This document shows positions 6,207 through 15,269 of a DNA stretch of 35,259 nucleotides, piece after piece. The position numbers were made by a program, and so were the translations under genes. The number at the start of each line of letters is the position of its first letter. The stretch's first letter is position 1. Origin of the DNA: CAZSDU01 sp964605775 (lineage in GTDB: Bacteria > Bacteroidota > Bacteroidia > Bacteroidales > FEN-979); NCBI GenBank assembly GCA_964605775.1, contig CAZSDU010000029.1, positions 1 through 35,259 of the forward strand. Reading direction: 5' to 3'. The notes beneath the pieces are model-generated. The model was not told where the DNA came from, did no database searches, and was given only the letters and a program-made list of their open reading frames with translations.

Positions 6207-6278
6207 TAGCCCCGGCAGGAATCGAACCTGCATTTAAAGTTTAGGAAACTTCCGTTCTATCCATTGAACTACAGGGCC
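6207..6278 (-). tRNA. tRNA-Arg (anticodon CCT)
   Basis: Cloverleaf on the minus strand: acceptor GGCCCTG/CGGGGCT, D arm GTTCAATGGATAGAAC, anticodon stem GAAGT/ACTTT with loop TTCCTAA (anticodon CCT, reads AGG), T arm GCAGG-TTCGATT-CCTGC, discriminator A. No CCA is encoded. A terminator follows. Confidence 0.93.
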
Positions 6279-6391
6279 GAAACAATTTTCGATTGACCAC
6301 AACTAATCTGTCGTCCGGAATCTTTCATTCGGTCTGCAAAGATAGAAAAATCTGTAATAGTATCGGCCTGGTATTGCTTACTTGTTTTTCG

Positions 6392-8443
6392 CTATTTCAC
6401 ATCTGCTCCATTTGAAACGCCTTCAGCCGGGCTTACAAAAAACAGTGTCCCATCCGGGTTCTCGGCCATCAGTATCATGCCCTGAGAATCAATACCCTTA
6501 AGTTTCCGTGGAGCAAGGTTGACCAGTATGCATACTCTTTTCCCGATGATTTCTTCCGGTTTGAAAAAGCCGGCTATTCCTGAAACCACGGTTCGCTGAT
6601 CAAGTCCTGTATCGATTTTTAACTTCAGCAGTTTATCGGTTTTTGGGACTTTTTCTGCATCCAGGATGGTTGCTGCACGAATGTCCATTTTCGCAAAATC
6701 TTCATATTGAATCAGGTCTTTTCCCGGCTTAAGCTTCACCTGTGATTGAAGCGCTTCGTTGGCTTGCTTGGTATTCAACAGTTTTTGCACCTGGTTTTCG
6801 ATGTTTTTATCGTCGATTTTTTCGAAGAGCAAGGAAGCCGGGTTAAGTTGATGACCTGCGGTCAACCAATTTAAGCGGTCGGCGTCTTTCCATCTGAAAG
6901 ACCGAAGATTTAAGGTATGCCGGATTTTTGCCGCGCTGAAAGGAAGGAAAGGTTCCGAGAGAATAGATAGCTGGGCACAAATCTGAAGGGAGATGTTAAG
7001 AATGGTTTCAACCCTTCCGGGATTGGAGGAAAAGATTTTCCAGGGCTCGTTATCGGTAAGATATTTATTGCCAAGCCTGGCCAGGTTCATCATTTCTGCC
7101 AAGCCTTCGCGGAAGCGATAATGTTCAATGCTTTTTCCGATCCGTTCAGGAAAAGTTTTCATTTCCCCGAGGGTTGACTGATCATAACTGCTCAACTCAT
7201 GTTGGCGGGGGACTTTCCCCTGAAAATATTTTTCTGTGAGTACGATGGTTCGGTTTACAAAGTTGCCCAGGATGGCCACCAGCTCATTGTTGTTCTTGGC
7301 CTGGAAATCTTTCCAGGTGAAGTCGTTGTCTTTTGTTTCCGGAGCGTTGGATGTCAGCACATAGCGGAGGACATCTTGTTTCCCGGGAAAATCTTCCAGG
7401 TATTCGTGTAGCCAGACAGCCCAGTTGCGGGAAGTGGAGATTTTATCATTTTCAAGGTTCAGGAACTCATTGGCCGGAACATTTTCAGGAAGGATGTAAG
7501 AGCCTTCTGCTTTAAGCATGGCCGGGAAAATAATGCAATGGAAAACAATGTTGTCTTTTCCGATAAAATGAACCAGTTTGGTCTCTTTGTCTTTCCAGTA
7601 TTTTTCCCAATCCGGTGTCAGTTCTTTGGTGGCCGATATATACCCGATGGGGGCATCAAACCAGACGTATAAAACTTTTCCATCGGCGCCTTCCACCGGA
7701 ACTTTCACTCCCCAGTCCAGGTCACGGGTTACAGCCCTGGGCTGAAGTCCCTGATCGATCCATGATTTGCATTGTCCGTAAACATTGATTTTCCAGTCAT
7801 CCTTATGGCCTTCCAGTATCCATTCACGCAACCATGATTCGTACTGATCAAGGGGAAGGAACCAATGACGGGTCTCTTTCAAAACGGGTTTATTGCCGCT
7901 CAGTACTGAAGTGGGATTGATCAGGTCGGTGGGATTCAGGGAAGTGCCGCATTTCTCACATTGATCGCCATAAGCCTTTTCATAGCCGCAATGGGGGCAG
8001 GTTCCCGTGATGTAACGATCAGCTAAAAAATGCGCGCTTGCTTCATCATAATATTGTTGTGAAACTTTTTCGATAAACTGACCTGAATCATACAATTTCC
8101 GAAAAAATCCCGAAGCTGTTTCATGATGCACAGGATTTGAGGTCCGGGAATAAATATCGAAGGAAATCCCAAAATCTTCAAATGATTTTTTAATGATCCC
8201 ATGATATTTGTCCACGATATCCTGTGGAGAAACCCCCTGCTGTAAGGCTTTGATGGTTATGGGTACGCCATGCTCATCTGAGCCGCCGATAAAAATCACA
8301 TCCTGTTCATTCATTCTAAGGAAGCGCGAATAAATATCAGCAGGGATATAGACTCCGGCCAGATGTCCGATATGTATGGGGCCATTGGCATAGGGGAGGG
8401 CGGAAGTGACGGTATAGCGTTTGAATTTCTGCAGTTCGTTCAT
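6392..8443 (-). CDS. metG: Methionyl-tRNA synthetase
   Basis: 683 residues from the ATG at 8443; the open frame continues upstream antisense to ldcA, but homology begins at MNELQKFKRYTVTSALPYANG. It charges tRNA-Met with methionine in the cytosol. Visible: the HIGH signature in GPIHIGHLAG; a zinc knuckle CPHCGY...CEKCG; the KMSKS-equivalent KISTS; the helical anticodon-binding region; and a C-terminal OB-fold tRNA-binding domain (about 570-683, DFAKMDIRAATILDAEKVPK to RKLKGIDSQGMILMA) typical of the long, dimeric MetRS form. Length matches Bacteroidetes homologues. It is divergent from ldcA with a TATATTTG box about 41 bases before the start. The gene is complete. Confidence 0.97.
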   Translation of the reverse strand: MNELQKFKRYTVTSALPYANGPIHIGHLAGVYIPADIYSRFLRMNEQDVIFIGGSDEHGVPITIKALQQGVSPQDIVDKYHGIIKKSFEDFGISFDIYSRTSNPVHHETASGFFRKLYDSGQFIEKVSQQYYDEASAHFLADRYITGTCPHCGYEKAYGDQCEKCGTSLNPTDLINPTSVLSGNKPVLKETRHWFLPLDQYESWLREWILEGHKDDWKINVYGQCKSWIDQGLQPRAVTRDLDWGVKVPVEGADGKVLYVWFDAPIGYISATKELTPDWEKYWKDKETKLVHFIGKDNIVFHCIIFPAMLKAEGSYILPENVPANEFLNLENDKISTSRNWAVWLHEYLEDFPGKQDVLRYVLTSNAPETKDNDFTWKDFQAKNNNELVAILGNFVNRTIVLTEKYFQGKVPRQHELSSYDQSTLGEMKTFPERIGKSIEHYRFREGLAEMMNLARLGNKYLTDNEPWKIFSSNPGRVETILNISLQICAQLSILSEPFLPFSAAKIRHTLNLRSFRWKDADRLNWLTAGHQLNPASLLFEKIDDKNIENQVQKLLNTKQANEALQSQVKLKPGKDLIQYEDFAKMDIRAATILDAEKVPKTDKLLKLKIDTGLDQRTVVSGIAGFFKPEEIIGKRVCILVNLAPRKLKGIDSQGMILMAENPDGTLFFVSPAEGVSNGADVK

Positions 8444-8484
8444 TTTTATCTGCGGTATTTGCTTTTTCAGCATGGATGAAAAGA

Positions 8485-8519
8485 CAAATATACGAATTCC
8501 TTCAGTTTTGTTAATTTTG
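8485..8519. promoter_or_regulatory. Divergent -7 boxes for metG and ldcA
   Basis: TATATTTG on the minus strand (8492-8485) fits TAnnTTTG and lies 41 bases before metG. TAATTTTG on the + strand (8512-8519) fits too and ends two bases before the ldcA ATG, implying a nearly leaderless message. Neither has an obvious -33 TTTG. Confidence 0.45.
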
Positions 8520-8521
8520 CC

Positions 8522-9424
8522 ATGATGATTCAACCGCCCTACCTGGTCAAAGGAGATAAAATTGGCATTGTCTCCCCTTCGCGCAGCATCACCTTTGATG
8601 AAGTGCATCCCAGTATTCGTGTATTGCAAAAACACGGACTGGAAGTAATTCTCGGTTCGCATGTTTTCAGTAAGCATCATCAATTTGCCGGAACTGACGA
8701 GCAGCGTTGCCTGGACTTTCAGCAAATGCTTGATGATGATTCCATTCGTGCCATTCTTTGTTCCCGGGGAGGATATGGATCGGTAAGGATCATAGACCGC
8801 CTGGATTTTTCCCGATTTGTGGAAAAACCCAAATGGATCATCGGATACAGCGATATCACGGTATTTCATTCGCATATTCATGAGCGGTATAAAGTGGAAA
8901 CGCTTCATGCCACCATGCCGAAAAATATTGTATCGGACATTCCGGATGATTCCGTGAGCACTATGATCAATGCGTTGTTCGGATATCGGATTTCCTATTC
9001 CTATCCAAGCGCAAGCTTTTCTCGTCAAGGCGAAGCCGAAGGCGTGCTGGTTGGGGGCAACCTGTCCATTCTGGTGAATTTGGCCGGTTCCCTGTCTGCA
9101 TTGAATACCGACGGAAAAATACTTTTCATTGAAGACGTGGATGAGTACCTCTATCACCTCGATCGGATGATGATCACCCTGAAGCGGGCAGGGAAACTGT
9201 CAAAATTAAAGGGCTTGATTGTGGGTGGGTTATCAAAAATGAATGACAATGTCATTCCTTTTGGTAAAACCCCTGTAGAAATTGTTGCAGAAGCGGTGAG
9301 TGAATTTAAGTATCCGGTATGTTTTGATTTTCAGGCCGGTCATCTCGATAAAAACCTTGCCCTTATCCTCGGTCGGAAATTACGTCTTACAGTTGGTCGT
9401 AAAACAGAATTATCCTTTTATTAA
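8522..9424 (+). CDS. ldcA: LD-carboxypeptidase (S66 family)
   Basis: 300 residues, the usual size for S66 peptidases, which remove the terminal D-Ala from murein tetrapeptides during peptidoglycan recycling (MccF relatives cleave microcin C). Landmarks: N-terminal KGDKIGIVSPSRSI, nucleophile Ser in SRGGYGSVR (about residue 86), catalytic Glu in FIEDVDEYLY (about 203) and His in FDFQAGHLD (about 275). No signal peptide, fitting a cytosolic recycling enzyme. ATG 8525 is an equally possible start. It reads away from metG. Whether the substrate is murein or a peptide-nucleotide cannot be told from sequence alone; the murein enzyme is the more common case. Confidence 0.92.
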   Translation: MMIQPPYLVKGDKIGIVSPSRSITFDEVHPSIRVLQKHGLEVILGSHVFSKHHQFAGTDEQRCLDFQQMLDDDSIRAILCSRGGYGSVRIIDRLDFSRFVEKPKWIIGYSDITVFHSHIHERYKVETLHATMPKNIVSDIPDDSVSTMINALFGYRISYSYPSASFSRQGEAEGVLVGGNLSILVNLAGSLSALNTDGKILFIEDVDEYLYHLDRMMITLKRAGKLSKLKGLIVGGLSKMNDNVIPFGKTPVEIVAEAVSEFKYPVCFDFQAGHLDKNLALILGRKLRLTVGRKTELSFY

Positions 9425-9579
9425 CAATCCGTATTACCTTTTTACATTTCCCGGATTAAGCATACGATGATCTCACCTTAATTGGTGTACTTTGTGGATG
9501 ACTTTGTGACCTTTGTGGTTAAATCACTTAACAGACAGATTGTATAGGATAAAGCAGGAGGGGTTTAAAATTTATTCGG

Positions 9580-9942
9580 ATGCTGCAAACAAATGAACTG
9601 GGAAAGGCTGGAGAGGATATGGCGGCGGAGTACCTGAAGAAGAAAGGTTACCGGATTCTTGAGCGGAATTGGAGATTCGGGCGAAACGAGATCGATATTG
9701 TTGCCCGGGATGGCAATATCGTTGTTATTGCCGAGGTGAAGACCCGCAGTTCGAGCTTTTTTGCAGAGCCTGAAACGGCAGTAACCCGGGATAAACAAAG
9801 AATACTGGTGCGTTCAGCCAATGCTTATGTGCGCTACAATCGGATAAACCTTGAAGTCCGTTTTGATGTGATTGCCATTTTATTCAGCCCGGGAGGAGAG
9901 CAGATCAATCATATCGAAGACGCATTTTATGCCACACTTTGA
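9580..9942 (+). CDS. yraN: YraN/UPF0102-family nuclease-like protein
   Basis: 120 residues, typical of UPF0102. Family pattern: NELGKAGEDMAAEYL, GYRILERNWRFGRNEIDIVA, then VVIAEVKTRSS. The Glu, Asp (NEIDIV) and Glu-x-Lys (AEVKTR) match a PD-(D/E)XK fold as in Holliday-junction resolvases, so a DNA-processing role is suspected, but the family has no agreed function. A purine-rich AGGAGGGG about 15 bases upstream is too far for an ordinary ribosome site. Its TGA is immediately followed by the stop of the RNase H gene on the other strand, with no base between. Confidence 0.92.
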   Translation: MLQTNELGKAGEDMAAEYLKKKGYRILERNWRFGRNEIDIVARDGNIVVIAEVKTRSSSFFAEPETAVTRDKQRILVRSANAYVRYNRINLEVRFDVIAILFSPGGEQINHIEDAFYATL

Positions 9943-10575
9943 TCATTTTCTTCCGAAGTCGGCCGGAATTTCCCCCCAAAATTCGGTTTCCCATTTTAAA
10001 ATTTTGTTTGGCCATTGATTTTCATTAAGCCAGGAGAGGCCCCGGTTGACCAGATCAAAAAGACTTTTATTTTTTGGTGAAACGGCCAGATTGGTTTTGA
10101 TGGCTTTTTTCTTCACCCAGGTAATGGCAGTACGGGAATCGGAATAAACAGGCCAGTCAGATTCCCTCTGTTTCAAGTAGGCAAGCGCATGCACGATACC
10201 CAAGAATTCACCCAGGTTAACCGTTCCTTCAGGAAATGGACCCATCCTGAAAAGTTCTGCTCCCGATTGAGTGTCAACACCTCTGTATTCAAGGATGCCA
10301 GGATTGCCGGCACAGGCGGCATCAACGCAAATACTGTCAGCGATAGGTTCACCGATAAGCGGATTGGAACAAATGATCTTTTTAGGGGCATTGAGTCCTT
10401 TCTCCATGTATTTCCGGGGATCATCATTCAGTGCGGCACTGGCCAGATCTAGGGTGGGAAACCCTTTGTATTTTGCACTGGTAAAACCCGTTACCTGCTT
10501 GCTGCATGCTTCCCAGCCTTCATAGATTCCGGGTTTTTTACCTTGCCAGACGACGTAAAACCTGTTTTTGGCCAT
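9943..10575 (-). CDS. Viroplasmin-RNase H fusion protein
   Basis: 210 residues. The first about 50 (KNRFYVVWQGKKPGIYEGW, FTSAKYKGFPTLDLA) are a viroplasmin/RNase H1 N-terminal domain, which grips RNA-DNA hybrids. The rest is an RNase H fold: VDAACAGNPG with the first catalytic Asp, NLGEFLGIVHAL with the Glu, and PVYSDSRTAITW with the second Asp. The fourth position is less certain; the end reads WETEFWGEIPADFGRK, as in Bacteroidetes homologues. It should remove RNA from hybrids during replication. This is the short Bacteroidetes form rather than E. coli rnhA, so no symbol is given. It is convergent and abutting with yraN; the upstream gap carries an 8-bp tandem repeat. Confidence 0.88.
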   Translation of the reverse strand: MAKNRFYVVWQGKKPGIYEGWEACSKQVTGFTSAKYKGFPTLDLASAALNDDPRKYMEKGLNAPKKIICSNPLIGEPIADSICVDAACAGNPGILEYRGVDTQSGAELFRMGPFPEGTVNLGEFLGIVHALAYLKQRESDWPVYSDSRTAITWVKKKAIKTNLAVSPKNKSLFDLVNRGLSWLNENQWPNKILKWETEFWGEIPADFGRK

Positions 10576-10612
10576 GCCACAAAGGTAAAGGAATTAACAG
10601 AATTCTTTTCAC

Positions 10613-10652
10613 CCACTCATCCACTCACCCACTCGCCAGCTCACCAGCTCAT
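10613..10652. repeat. 8-bp tandem repeat (5 units, CCACTCAC-like)
   Basis: Units: CCACTCAT, CCACTCAC, CCACTCGC, CAGCTCAC, CAGCTCAT. It lies between the RNase H gene and the flippase promoter. A near-identical repeat family sits at 30617-30660. Confidence 0.85.
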
Positions 10653-10662
10653 TAAATATATT

Positions 10663-10670
10663 TATCTTTG
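10663..10670 (+). promoter_or_regulatory. -7 box of the flippase series
   Basis: TATCTTTG matches TAnnTTTG and ends five bases before the ATG at 10676. It probably drives the flippase and perhaps downstream genes; dut has its own box. Confidence 0.5.
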
Positions 10671-10675
10671 TTTCG

Positions 10676-12175
10676 ATGAACCCACTGAAGCGACTTGCAG
10701 GGCAAACAGCCATTTATGGAATTCCAAGCATTCTGGGACGTTTTCTGAATTATTTGCTGGTTCCCTTATACACTTATGGACTATTGACACAGCAGGAGTA
10801 CGGGGTAGTGAATATTTTCTATTCATTCACGGCCTTATTGATGGTGATTCTGACGTATGGCATGGAGACTGCTTTTTTTCGTTTCAGTGAAACGGAAACG
10901 GATAAATCACGGGTTTATAGCACGGGGCTTATCTCATTGGTTTTTTCCACTTCGGTGTTCCTTATTCTGGTTCATCTGTTTCCGCAAACCATTGCCCGCT
11001 GGATTGATTATCCACAATACCCCAACTTCATCCTCTGGTTTGCCTGGATTCTGGCACTCGATGTGCTGGCGGCCATCCCCTTTGCCCGGCTTCGCGCCCT
11101 GAACCGCCCTGTTGTTTTTGCCACGGTAAAAACCATCAATATCATTACCACCATACTGTTGAATCTGTTTTTCCTGTTGTTACTACCCTTGATATATCAT
11201 CATGATGAAGGATCAGGGATATCCAGGGCCATCCTGTGGATGTATCGCCCCGACTGGACGATTGAGTACATTTTTATTTCCAATCTCCTGGCCAGTCTGC
11301 TGACATTGGTACTGCTGATCCCTCAGGTTCTGCACCTAAAGTGGATACTGGACCTGAACCTCCTGAAGCGTATGCTGGTATATGCTATTCCTCTGTTATT
11401 CGCAGGTATGGCAGGAATTATCAATGAGACCTTTGACAGGATTCTTTTGCGTTATCTTTTACCGCCGGATATTGCCGAAGCCCAGGTGGGGATTTACAGT
11501 GCCTGTTATAAGATTGCAATTCTGATCGTCTTGTTCATTCAGGCTTATCGTTTTGCTGCTGAACCCTTTTTCTTTTCTCAGATGAAAAATGTGGATGCCA
11601 AAGTGGTATATGCCCGCGTCATGAATTTCTTCATCATTACCATATCACTGATCTTTCTGACCACCCTGCTCTTCCTGGATAGTTTTTTCATCTATTTTAT
11701 CGGTCCAAAATTCCGTGCTGCGCGGAATGTCATTCCTGTTCTTATGATGGCCAAGGTGTTCTTAGGTGTTTATTACAACCTGTCCATATGGTTTAAACTG
11801 ACCGGTAAAACCATGTGGGGCGCTTTTTTTGCTTTCACCGGAGCAGTGGTTTCCCTGGGGTTGAACATCTATTGGATACCTCTTTCTTCGGATCATCTGA
11901 TATTCGGTTACCTGGGGTCGGCCTGGGCCACATTGTTTTGTTATGCAAGCATGATGGTGCTGGCCTATCTGGTTGGACGGAAATACTATCCCATTCCGTA
12001 TCAGCTGAAAAAGTTTTTCGGTTATCTCGGCTTGGCCCTTCTGCTTTATTTCCTCAGTCGCTGGATACATGTAGAGAACATGGTCTTGAATTTTGGATTG
12101 AGTGTTGTATTGCTGATGGTTTTTATATCCACTGCCTGGTTCGTTGAAAAGCCAAGCCGTACACCATCCGGTTAG
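10676..12175 (+). CDS. Oligosaccharide flippase (Wzx-like, MOP superfamily)
   Basis: 499 residues, almost wholly hydrophobic, with about 12-14 membrane segments. The opening LKRLAGQTAIYGIPSILGRF and the LVPLYTYGLLTQQEYGVVNI segment are typical of polysaccharide-export flippases in the MOP superfamily, which turn lipid-linked sugars across the inner membrane. The conserved start of transmembrane 7 reads LFAGMAGIINETFDRILLRY. The exact substrate (O-antigen, capsule or other glycan) cannot be told. It opens a + strand series with dut, a TPR protein, DUF4292 and EnvC-like protein, an order I recall as common in Bacteroidetes; 39 bases separate it from dut. Confidence 0.88.
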   Translation: MNPLKRLAGQTAIYGIPSILGRFLNYLLVPLYTYGLLTQQEYGVVNIFYSFTALLMVILTYGMETAFFRFSETETDKSRVYSTGLISLVFSTSVFLILVHLFPQTIARWIDYPQYPNFILWFAWILALDVLAAIPFARLRALNRPVVFATVKTINIITTILLNLFFLLLLPLIYHHDEGSGISRAILWMYRPDWTIEYIFISNLLASLLTLVLLIPQVLHLKWILDLNLLKRMLVYAIPLLFAGMAGIINETFDRILLRYLLPPDIAEAQVGIYSACYKIAILIVLFIQAYRFAAEPFFFSQMKNVDAKVVYARVMNFFIITISLIFLTTLLFLDSFFIYFIGPKFRAARNVIPVLMMAKVFLGVYYNLSIWFKLTGKTMWGAFFAFTGAVVSLGLNIYWIPLSSDHLIFGYLGSAWATLFCYASMMVLAYLVGRKYYPIPYQLKKFFGYLGLALLLYFLSRWIHVENMVLNFGLSVVLLMVFISTAWFVEKPSRTPSG

Positions 12176-12189
12176 ATCAAGTTTTTTTA

Positions 12190-12197
12190 TACCTTTG
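12190..12197 (+). promoter_or_regulatory. -7 box upstream of dut
   Basis: TACCTTTG fits TAnnTTTG, 17 bases before the dut ATG and just after the flippase stop. It suggests dut can be transcribed independently. Confidence 0.45.
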
Positions 12198-12214
12198 TCT
12201 TCATATATTTCACT

Positions 12215-12649
12215 ATGAAGATCAGGATTGTAAGTCACGCCAAACATCCTTTACCTGCCTATGAAACAACGGCTTCTGCGGGGATGGATTTACGCGCCAA
12301 TCTGAATCAAGAGATCAGCCTTAAACCCATGGAAAGGGCCTTGATCCCCACCGGACTTTTTATCGAACTTCCTGTTGGTTATGAAGCACAAGTGCGGCCA
12401 CGTAGCGGATTAGCAATAAAAAGCGGAATCACGGTGCTAAATACGCCGGGAACCATTGATGCGGATTACAGGGGTGAAATCATGGTGATTCTGATCAATC
12501 TTTCCCATGAAACTTTTGTGATCAGGGATGGAGACCGTATTGCCCAGATGATCATTACCGGTCATGAGCGAGCTGAATGGGTAAAGGTGGATGAGCTCAT
12601 TCAGACGGAAAGGGGAGCTGGTGGATTTGGTCACACGGGTAACAATTAG
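12215..12649 (+). CDS. dut: dUTP diphosphatase
   Basis: 144 residues, the standard trimeric dUTPase size. It hydrolyses dUTP to dUMP and pyrophosphate, keeping uracil out of DNA and feeding thymidylate synthesis. All five motifs are present: SAGMDLRA, RPRSGLAIKSGI, NTPGTIDADYRGEI (catalytic Asp and uracil pocket), RIAQMII and the C-terminal GAGGFGHTG lid. It lies between the flippase and TPR genes with gaps of 39 and 31 bases. The gene is complete, and there is no sign of fusion or loss. Confidence 0.98.
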   Translation: MKIRIVSHAKHPLPAYETTASAGMDLRANLNQEISLKPMERALIPTGLFIELPVGYEAQVRPRSGLAIKSGITVLNTPGTIDADYRGEIMVILINLSHETFVIRDGDRIAQMIITGHERAEWVKVDELIQTERGAGGFGHTGNN

Positions 12650-12680
12650 GGTATTCAAAATGAATAAAGAGGATTGAGGA

Positions 12681-14456
12681 ATGAGGAATACTGGGTTTAA
12701 ATTCGGTTTTTTTCTTATAGCATTGACGTCCTTTTTGTTTTCCATGCAAACCGCTTATACTGTAGCTCCTGCCTGCCGGTTCAATCTGATTTCAACAGAC
12801 GGACAATCAGAAACTTCTCCTGACCGGGATAAAGAAAAACCGATCAGCAATCTCAGCATGCTGATTGAAGCAAAAAAAGAAGCCCTGATTGGGAATACCG
12901 AAGGTGCGATCACCATGTTTCGTCATTATATCAACCGTTATCCGTTGGATCCGGCCGGATGTTTTGAATTGGCGAGACTGGAGGCCAGCCGCCAGAATTT
13001 TTCGGACGCCTTGCACCTTGCACAAAAAGCCAATGAATTGGATGCTGAAAATATCTGGTACCAGTTATTTCTTGCGGATTTATACCAACAGGGCGGAAAA
13101 TATGAAAAGGCTATCCTGATTTTTGAGACCATTGTCGGTAAAAATCCCGAAAACCTGGATTATTATTATCAGTTGGCTACCCTCTACCTGATGGTAGGGG
13201 ATTACAGGAATGCGATCAGGATGTATGATCGCGTAGAAGAAAAAGCCGGTATTTCGGAGGAGATCACCTTACAAAAGAATAAAATTTATCTTCGCCTGAA
13301 CGATATGTCTAATGCCGAAAATGAACTCCGAAAACTGATTCAGGCATTTCCAGGTGAAAGCCGTTATTATTCAATACTTGCAGAGTTTTTTATGGCCAAT
13401 GGAAAATCTACTGAGGCCCTAGAAGTGTATAAGAAAATTGCCCAGATGGAGCCGGATAATGCCTATATCCATATGTCGATGGCTGACTATTACCGTAAAG
13501 CCGGGAAAAAAGATAAAGCATTTGAAGAGCTCAAACTTGGTTTTGCAAATCCGAATCTGGATGTGGACACCAAAGTGAATATCCTCCTTTCTTTTTATTC
13601 CATCAATGAAATATATACTGAACTGAAAGATCAAGCCTTCATCCTTTCAAAAATTTTGATGGATACCCATCCTGGCGATCCCAAATCACATTCCATTTAT
13701 GGAGATTTATTGCTGCAGGAAAAAAAATATCCTGAAGCCAGGGTATCGTTTCTGAAAGTGTTGACCCTCGACAGCAGCAAATATATTGTCTGGGAACAAT
13801 TGCTCCGACTTGATCTGCAGCTCGGAGATTATCAACACCTGTTCGATTACAGTCAGCGTACCCTTGAACTCTTTCCCGAACAACCCCTGCCTTACTTGTT
13901 TTCAGGGCTGGCCTGCTATCAGTTAAAAAAGTTTGAAGAAGGTGTCCACTCATTGAATTCAGGCCTGAAGCTGGTCGTCAATAATGATGAAATGCTGGCA
14001 CAGTTTTACATGTACCTCGGAGACACCTATCATGCCCTGAAACAAGATGAAAATGCTTTTATTTCCTACGAACAATCGTTAAAGATCAATGGCAATAATG
14101 CCTATGTGCTGAATAATTATGCCTATTATCTGTCGCTGCGCGGGAAAGATCTTGAAAAGGCGGAAAGAATGGCGAAAAAAGCCGTCGAAATTGAACCCCG
14201 TAATTCCTCCTTTCAGGACACCTATGGATGGATTTTTTATAAGCAGGGGAAATATAGTGAAGCGCTGGAATGGATAGGGAAATCGTTGGAAGACAAAGAG
14301 GGTGTCAGCAGTGAAGTACTCGAGCATTACGGAGATGTTCTTTACCGGCTTGGCGACACGGTCAGGGCTTACGAATACTGGGTTAAAGCGAAGAAGAAAG
14401 GAGGGGGATCTCCCTTTCTGGAACAAAAATTGGCTGAAAAGAAATTATATGAATAG
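12681..14456 (+). CDS. Exported tetratricopeptide-repeat protein
   Basis: 591 residues. The N-terminus (GFKFGFFLIALTSFLFSMQTAYTV) is a signal peptide, so it acts in the periplasm or at the outer membrane. From about residue 55 to the end it is built of roughly a dozen 34-residue TPR units, for example AEFFMANGKSTEALEVYKKI, LYLMVGDYRNAIRMYDRV and YGWIFYKQGKYSEALEWIGK. TPR arrays hold protein partners; no catalytic domain is seen. Overlap by 8 bases with the DUF4292 lipoprotein gene and closeness to the EnvC-like gene suggest a shared envelope job, possibly lipoprotein or peptidoglycan handling (inference). Confidence 0.9.
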   Translation: MRNTGFKFGFFLIALTSFLFSMQTAYTVAPACRFNLISTDGQSETSPDRDKEKPISNLSMLIEAKKEALIGNTEGAITMFRHYINRYPLDPAGCFELARLEASRQNFSDALHLAQKANELDAENIWYQLFLADLYQQGGKYEKAILIFETIVGKNPENLDYYYQLATLYLMVGDYRNAIRMYDRVEEKAGISEEITLQKNKIYLRLNDMSNAENELRKLIQAFPGESRYYSILAEFFMANGKSTEALEVYKKIAQMEPDNAYIHMSMADYYRKAGKKDKAFEELKLGFANPNLDVDTKVNILLSFYSINEIYTELKDQAFILSKILMDTHPGDPKSHSIYGDLLLQEKKYPEARVSFLKVLTLDSSKYIVWEQLLRLDLQLGDYQHLFDYSQRTLELFPEQPLPYLFSGLACYQLKKFEEGVHSLNSGLKLVVNNDEMLAQFYMYLGDTYHALKQDENAFISYEQSLKINGNNAYVLNNYAYYLSLRGKDLEKAERMAKKAVEIEPRNSSFQDTYGWIFYKQGKYSEALEWIGKSLEDKEGVSSEVLEHYGDVLYRLGDTVRAYEYWVKAKKKGGGSPFLEQKLAEKKLYE

Positions 14457-15261
14457 AAGAAATATTTCTCTTGTTTTGTTTTTATTTTTATTTTTCATTG
14501 CCTGCAATCCTTCACGAAAAGCCATCAGAGCGCCGATTAAAGAAGAAGGGGCGGATTATCTGTTCAATAAGCTCAAGGAAAATGAATTAAAATTTGAGTG
14601 GCTTTCTGCAAAATTTTCTGCCGATTACGAGAATAAAGGGAGTAAGAATTCCTTTAGTGGCCAGATGAGGATTAGAAAGGATAGCCTGATTTGGATCTCC
14701 CTGACCCCTATATTGGGAATTGAGGTGATCAGGATTCTGATTTCGAGGGATACTGTAAAAATGATCAACCGTTTGAACGATACATATTTTACAGGTAATT
14801 ATGAATATGTCAACCGGTTTTTAAACACGAATATCGACTTCGATATCCTTCAGGCATTTTTAATCGGGACAGATATCCAGTTTTATGAAGACGGGAAATT
14901 CAGGGCAGGCATAGATCAGGGGGTATATAAACTATCGACCATGGAAAGACGAAAACTCCGTAAGTTTGCCAGAACCAACCTGGATGCCCTGAAAATTTAT
15001 ATCCAAAATATCTGGCTTGACCCTCATACTTTTAAAATCCTTCAGGCTGATGTAAAGGAAATACGTCGGGATAACATTAAGCTTGAGGCGAAATATGATC
15101 AATTTGAATCCGTTACGGATCAACTTTTCCCTAAGAGGGTTGAATACTTCATCAGAGCGGAAAATGTTATCCGGGTCAAAGCAGATTTTTCAAGGATCAT
15201 GATCAATGCCCCACAGTTATTCCCGTTTAAAATCCCTGACCATTACCACCCTGTAAACTAG
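14449..15261 (+). CDS. DUF4292 family lipoprotein
   Basis: 270 residues from ATG 14449, which overlaps the TPR stop by 8 bases; the frame is open further upstream but a lipoprotein signal fixes this start: MNRRNISLVLFLFLFFIAC with Cys19 as the lipidated residue. The mature part (LKFEWLSAKFSADYENKG, FSGQMRIRKDSLIWISLTPI, LGIEVIRILISRDTVKMINR) matches DUF4292, a Bacteroidetes family that I recall as having a LolA/LolB-like open barrel, hinting at lipid or lipoprotein binding. Nothing catalytic is seen. It is followed 8 bases later by the EnvC-like gene, so the pair is almost certainly co-transcribed. Confidence 0.9.
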   Translation: MNRRNISLVLFLFLFFIACNPSRKAIRAPIKEEGADYLFNKLKENELKFEWLSAKFSADYENKGSKNSFSGQMRIRKDSLIWISLTPILGIEVIRILISRDTVKMINRLNDTYFTGNYEYVNRFLNTNIDFDILQAFLIGTDIQFYEDGKFRAGIDQGVYKLSTMERRKLRKFARTNLDALKIYIQNIWLDPHTFKILQADVKEIRRDNIKLEAKYDQFESVTDQLFPKRVEYFIRAENVIRVKADFSRIMINAPQLFPFKIPDHYHPVN

Positions 15262-15269
15262 TCTGATCA

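Noticed and set aside
8444..9157. N-terminal extension of metG of 238 codons
   Set aside because: MetRS homology begins at the ATG at 8443; the extension is antisense to the clearly coding ldcA gene and would swallow the divergent promoters.
11762..12247. 161-codon minus strand frame opposite the flippase and dut starts
   Set aside because: Shadow of two well-supported + strand genes; no family character.
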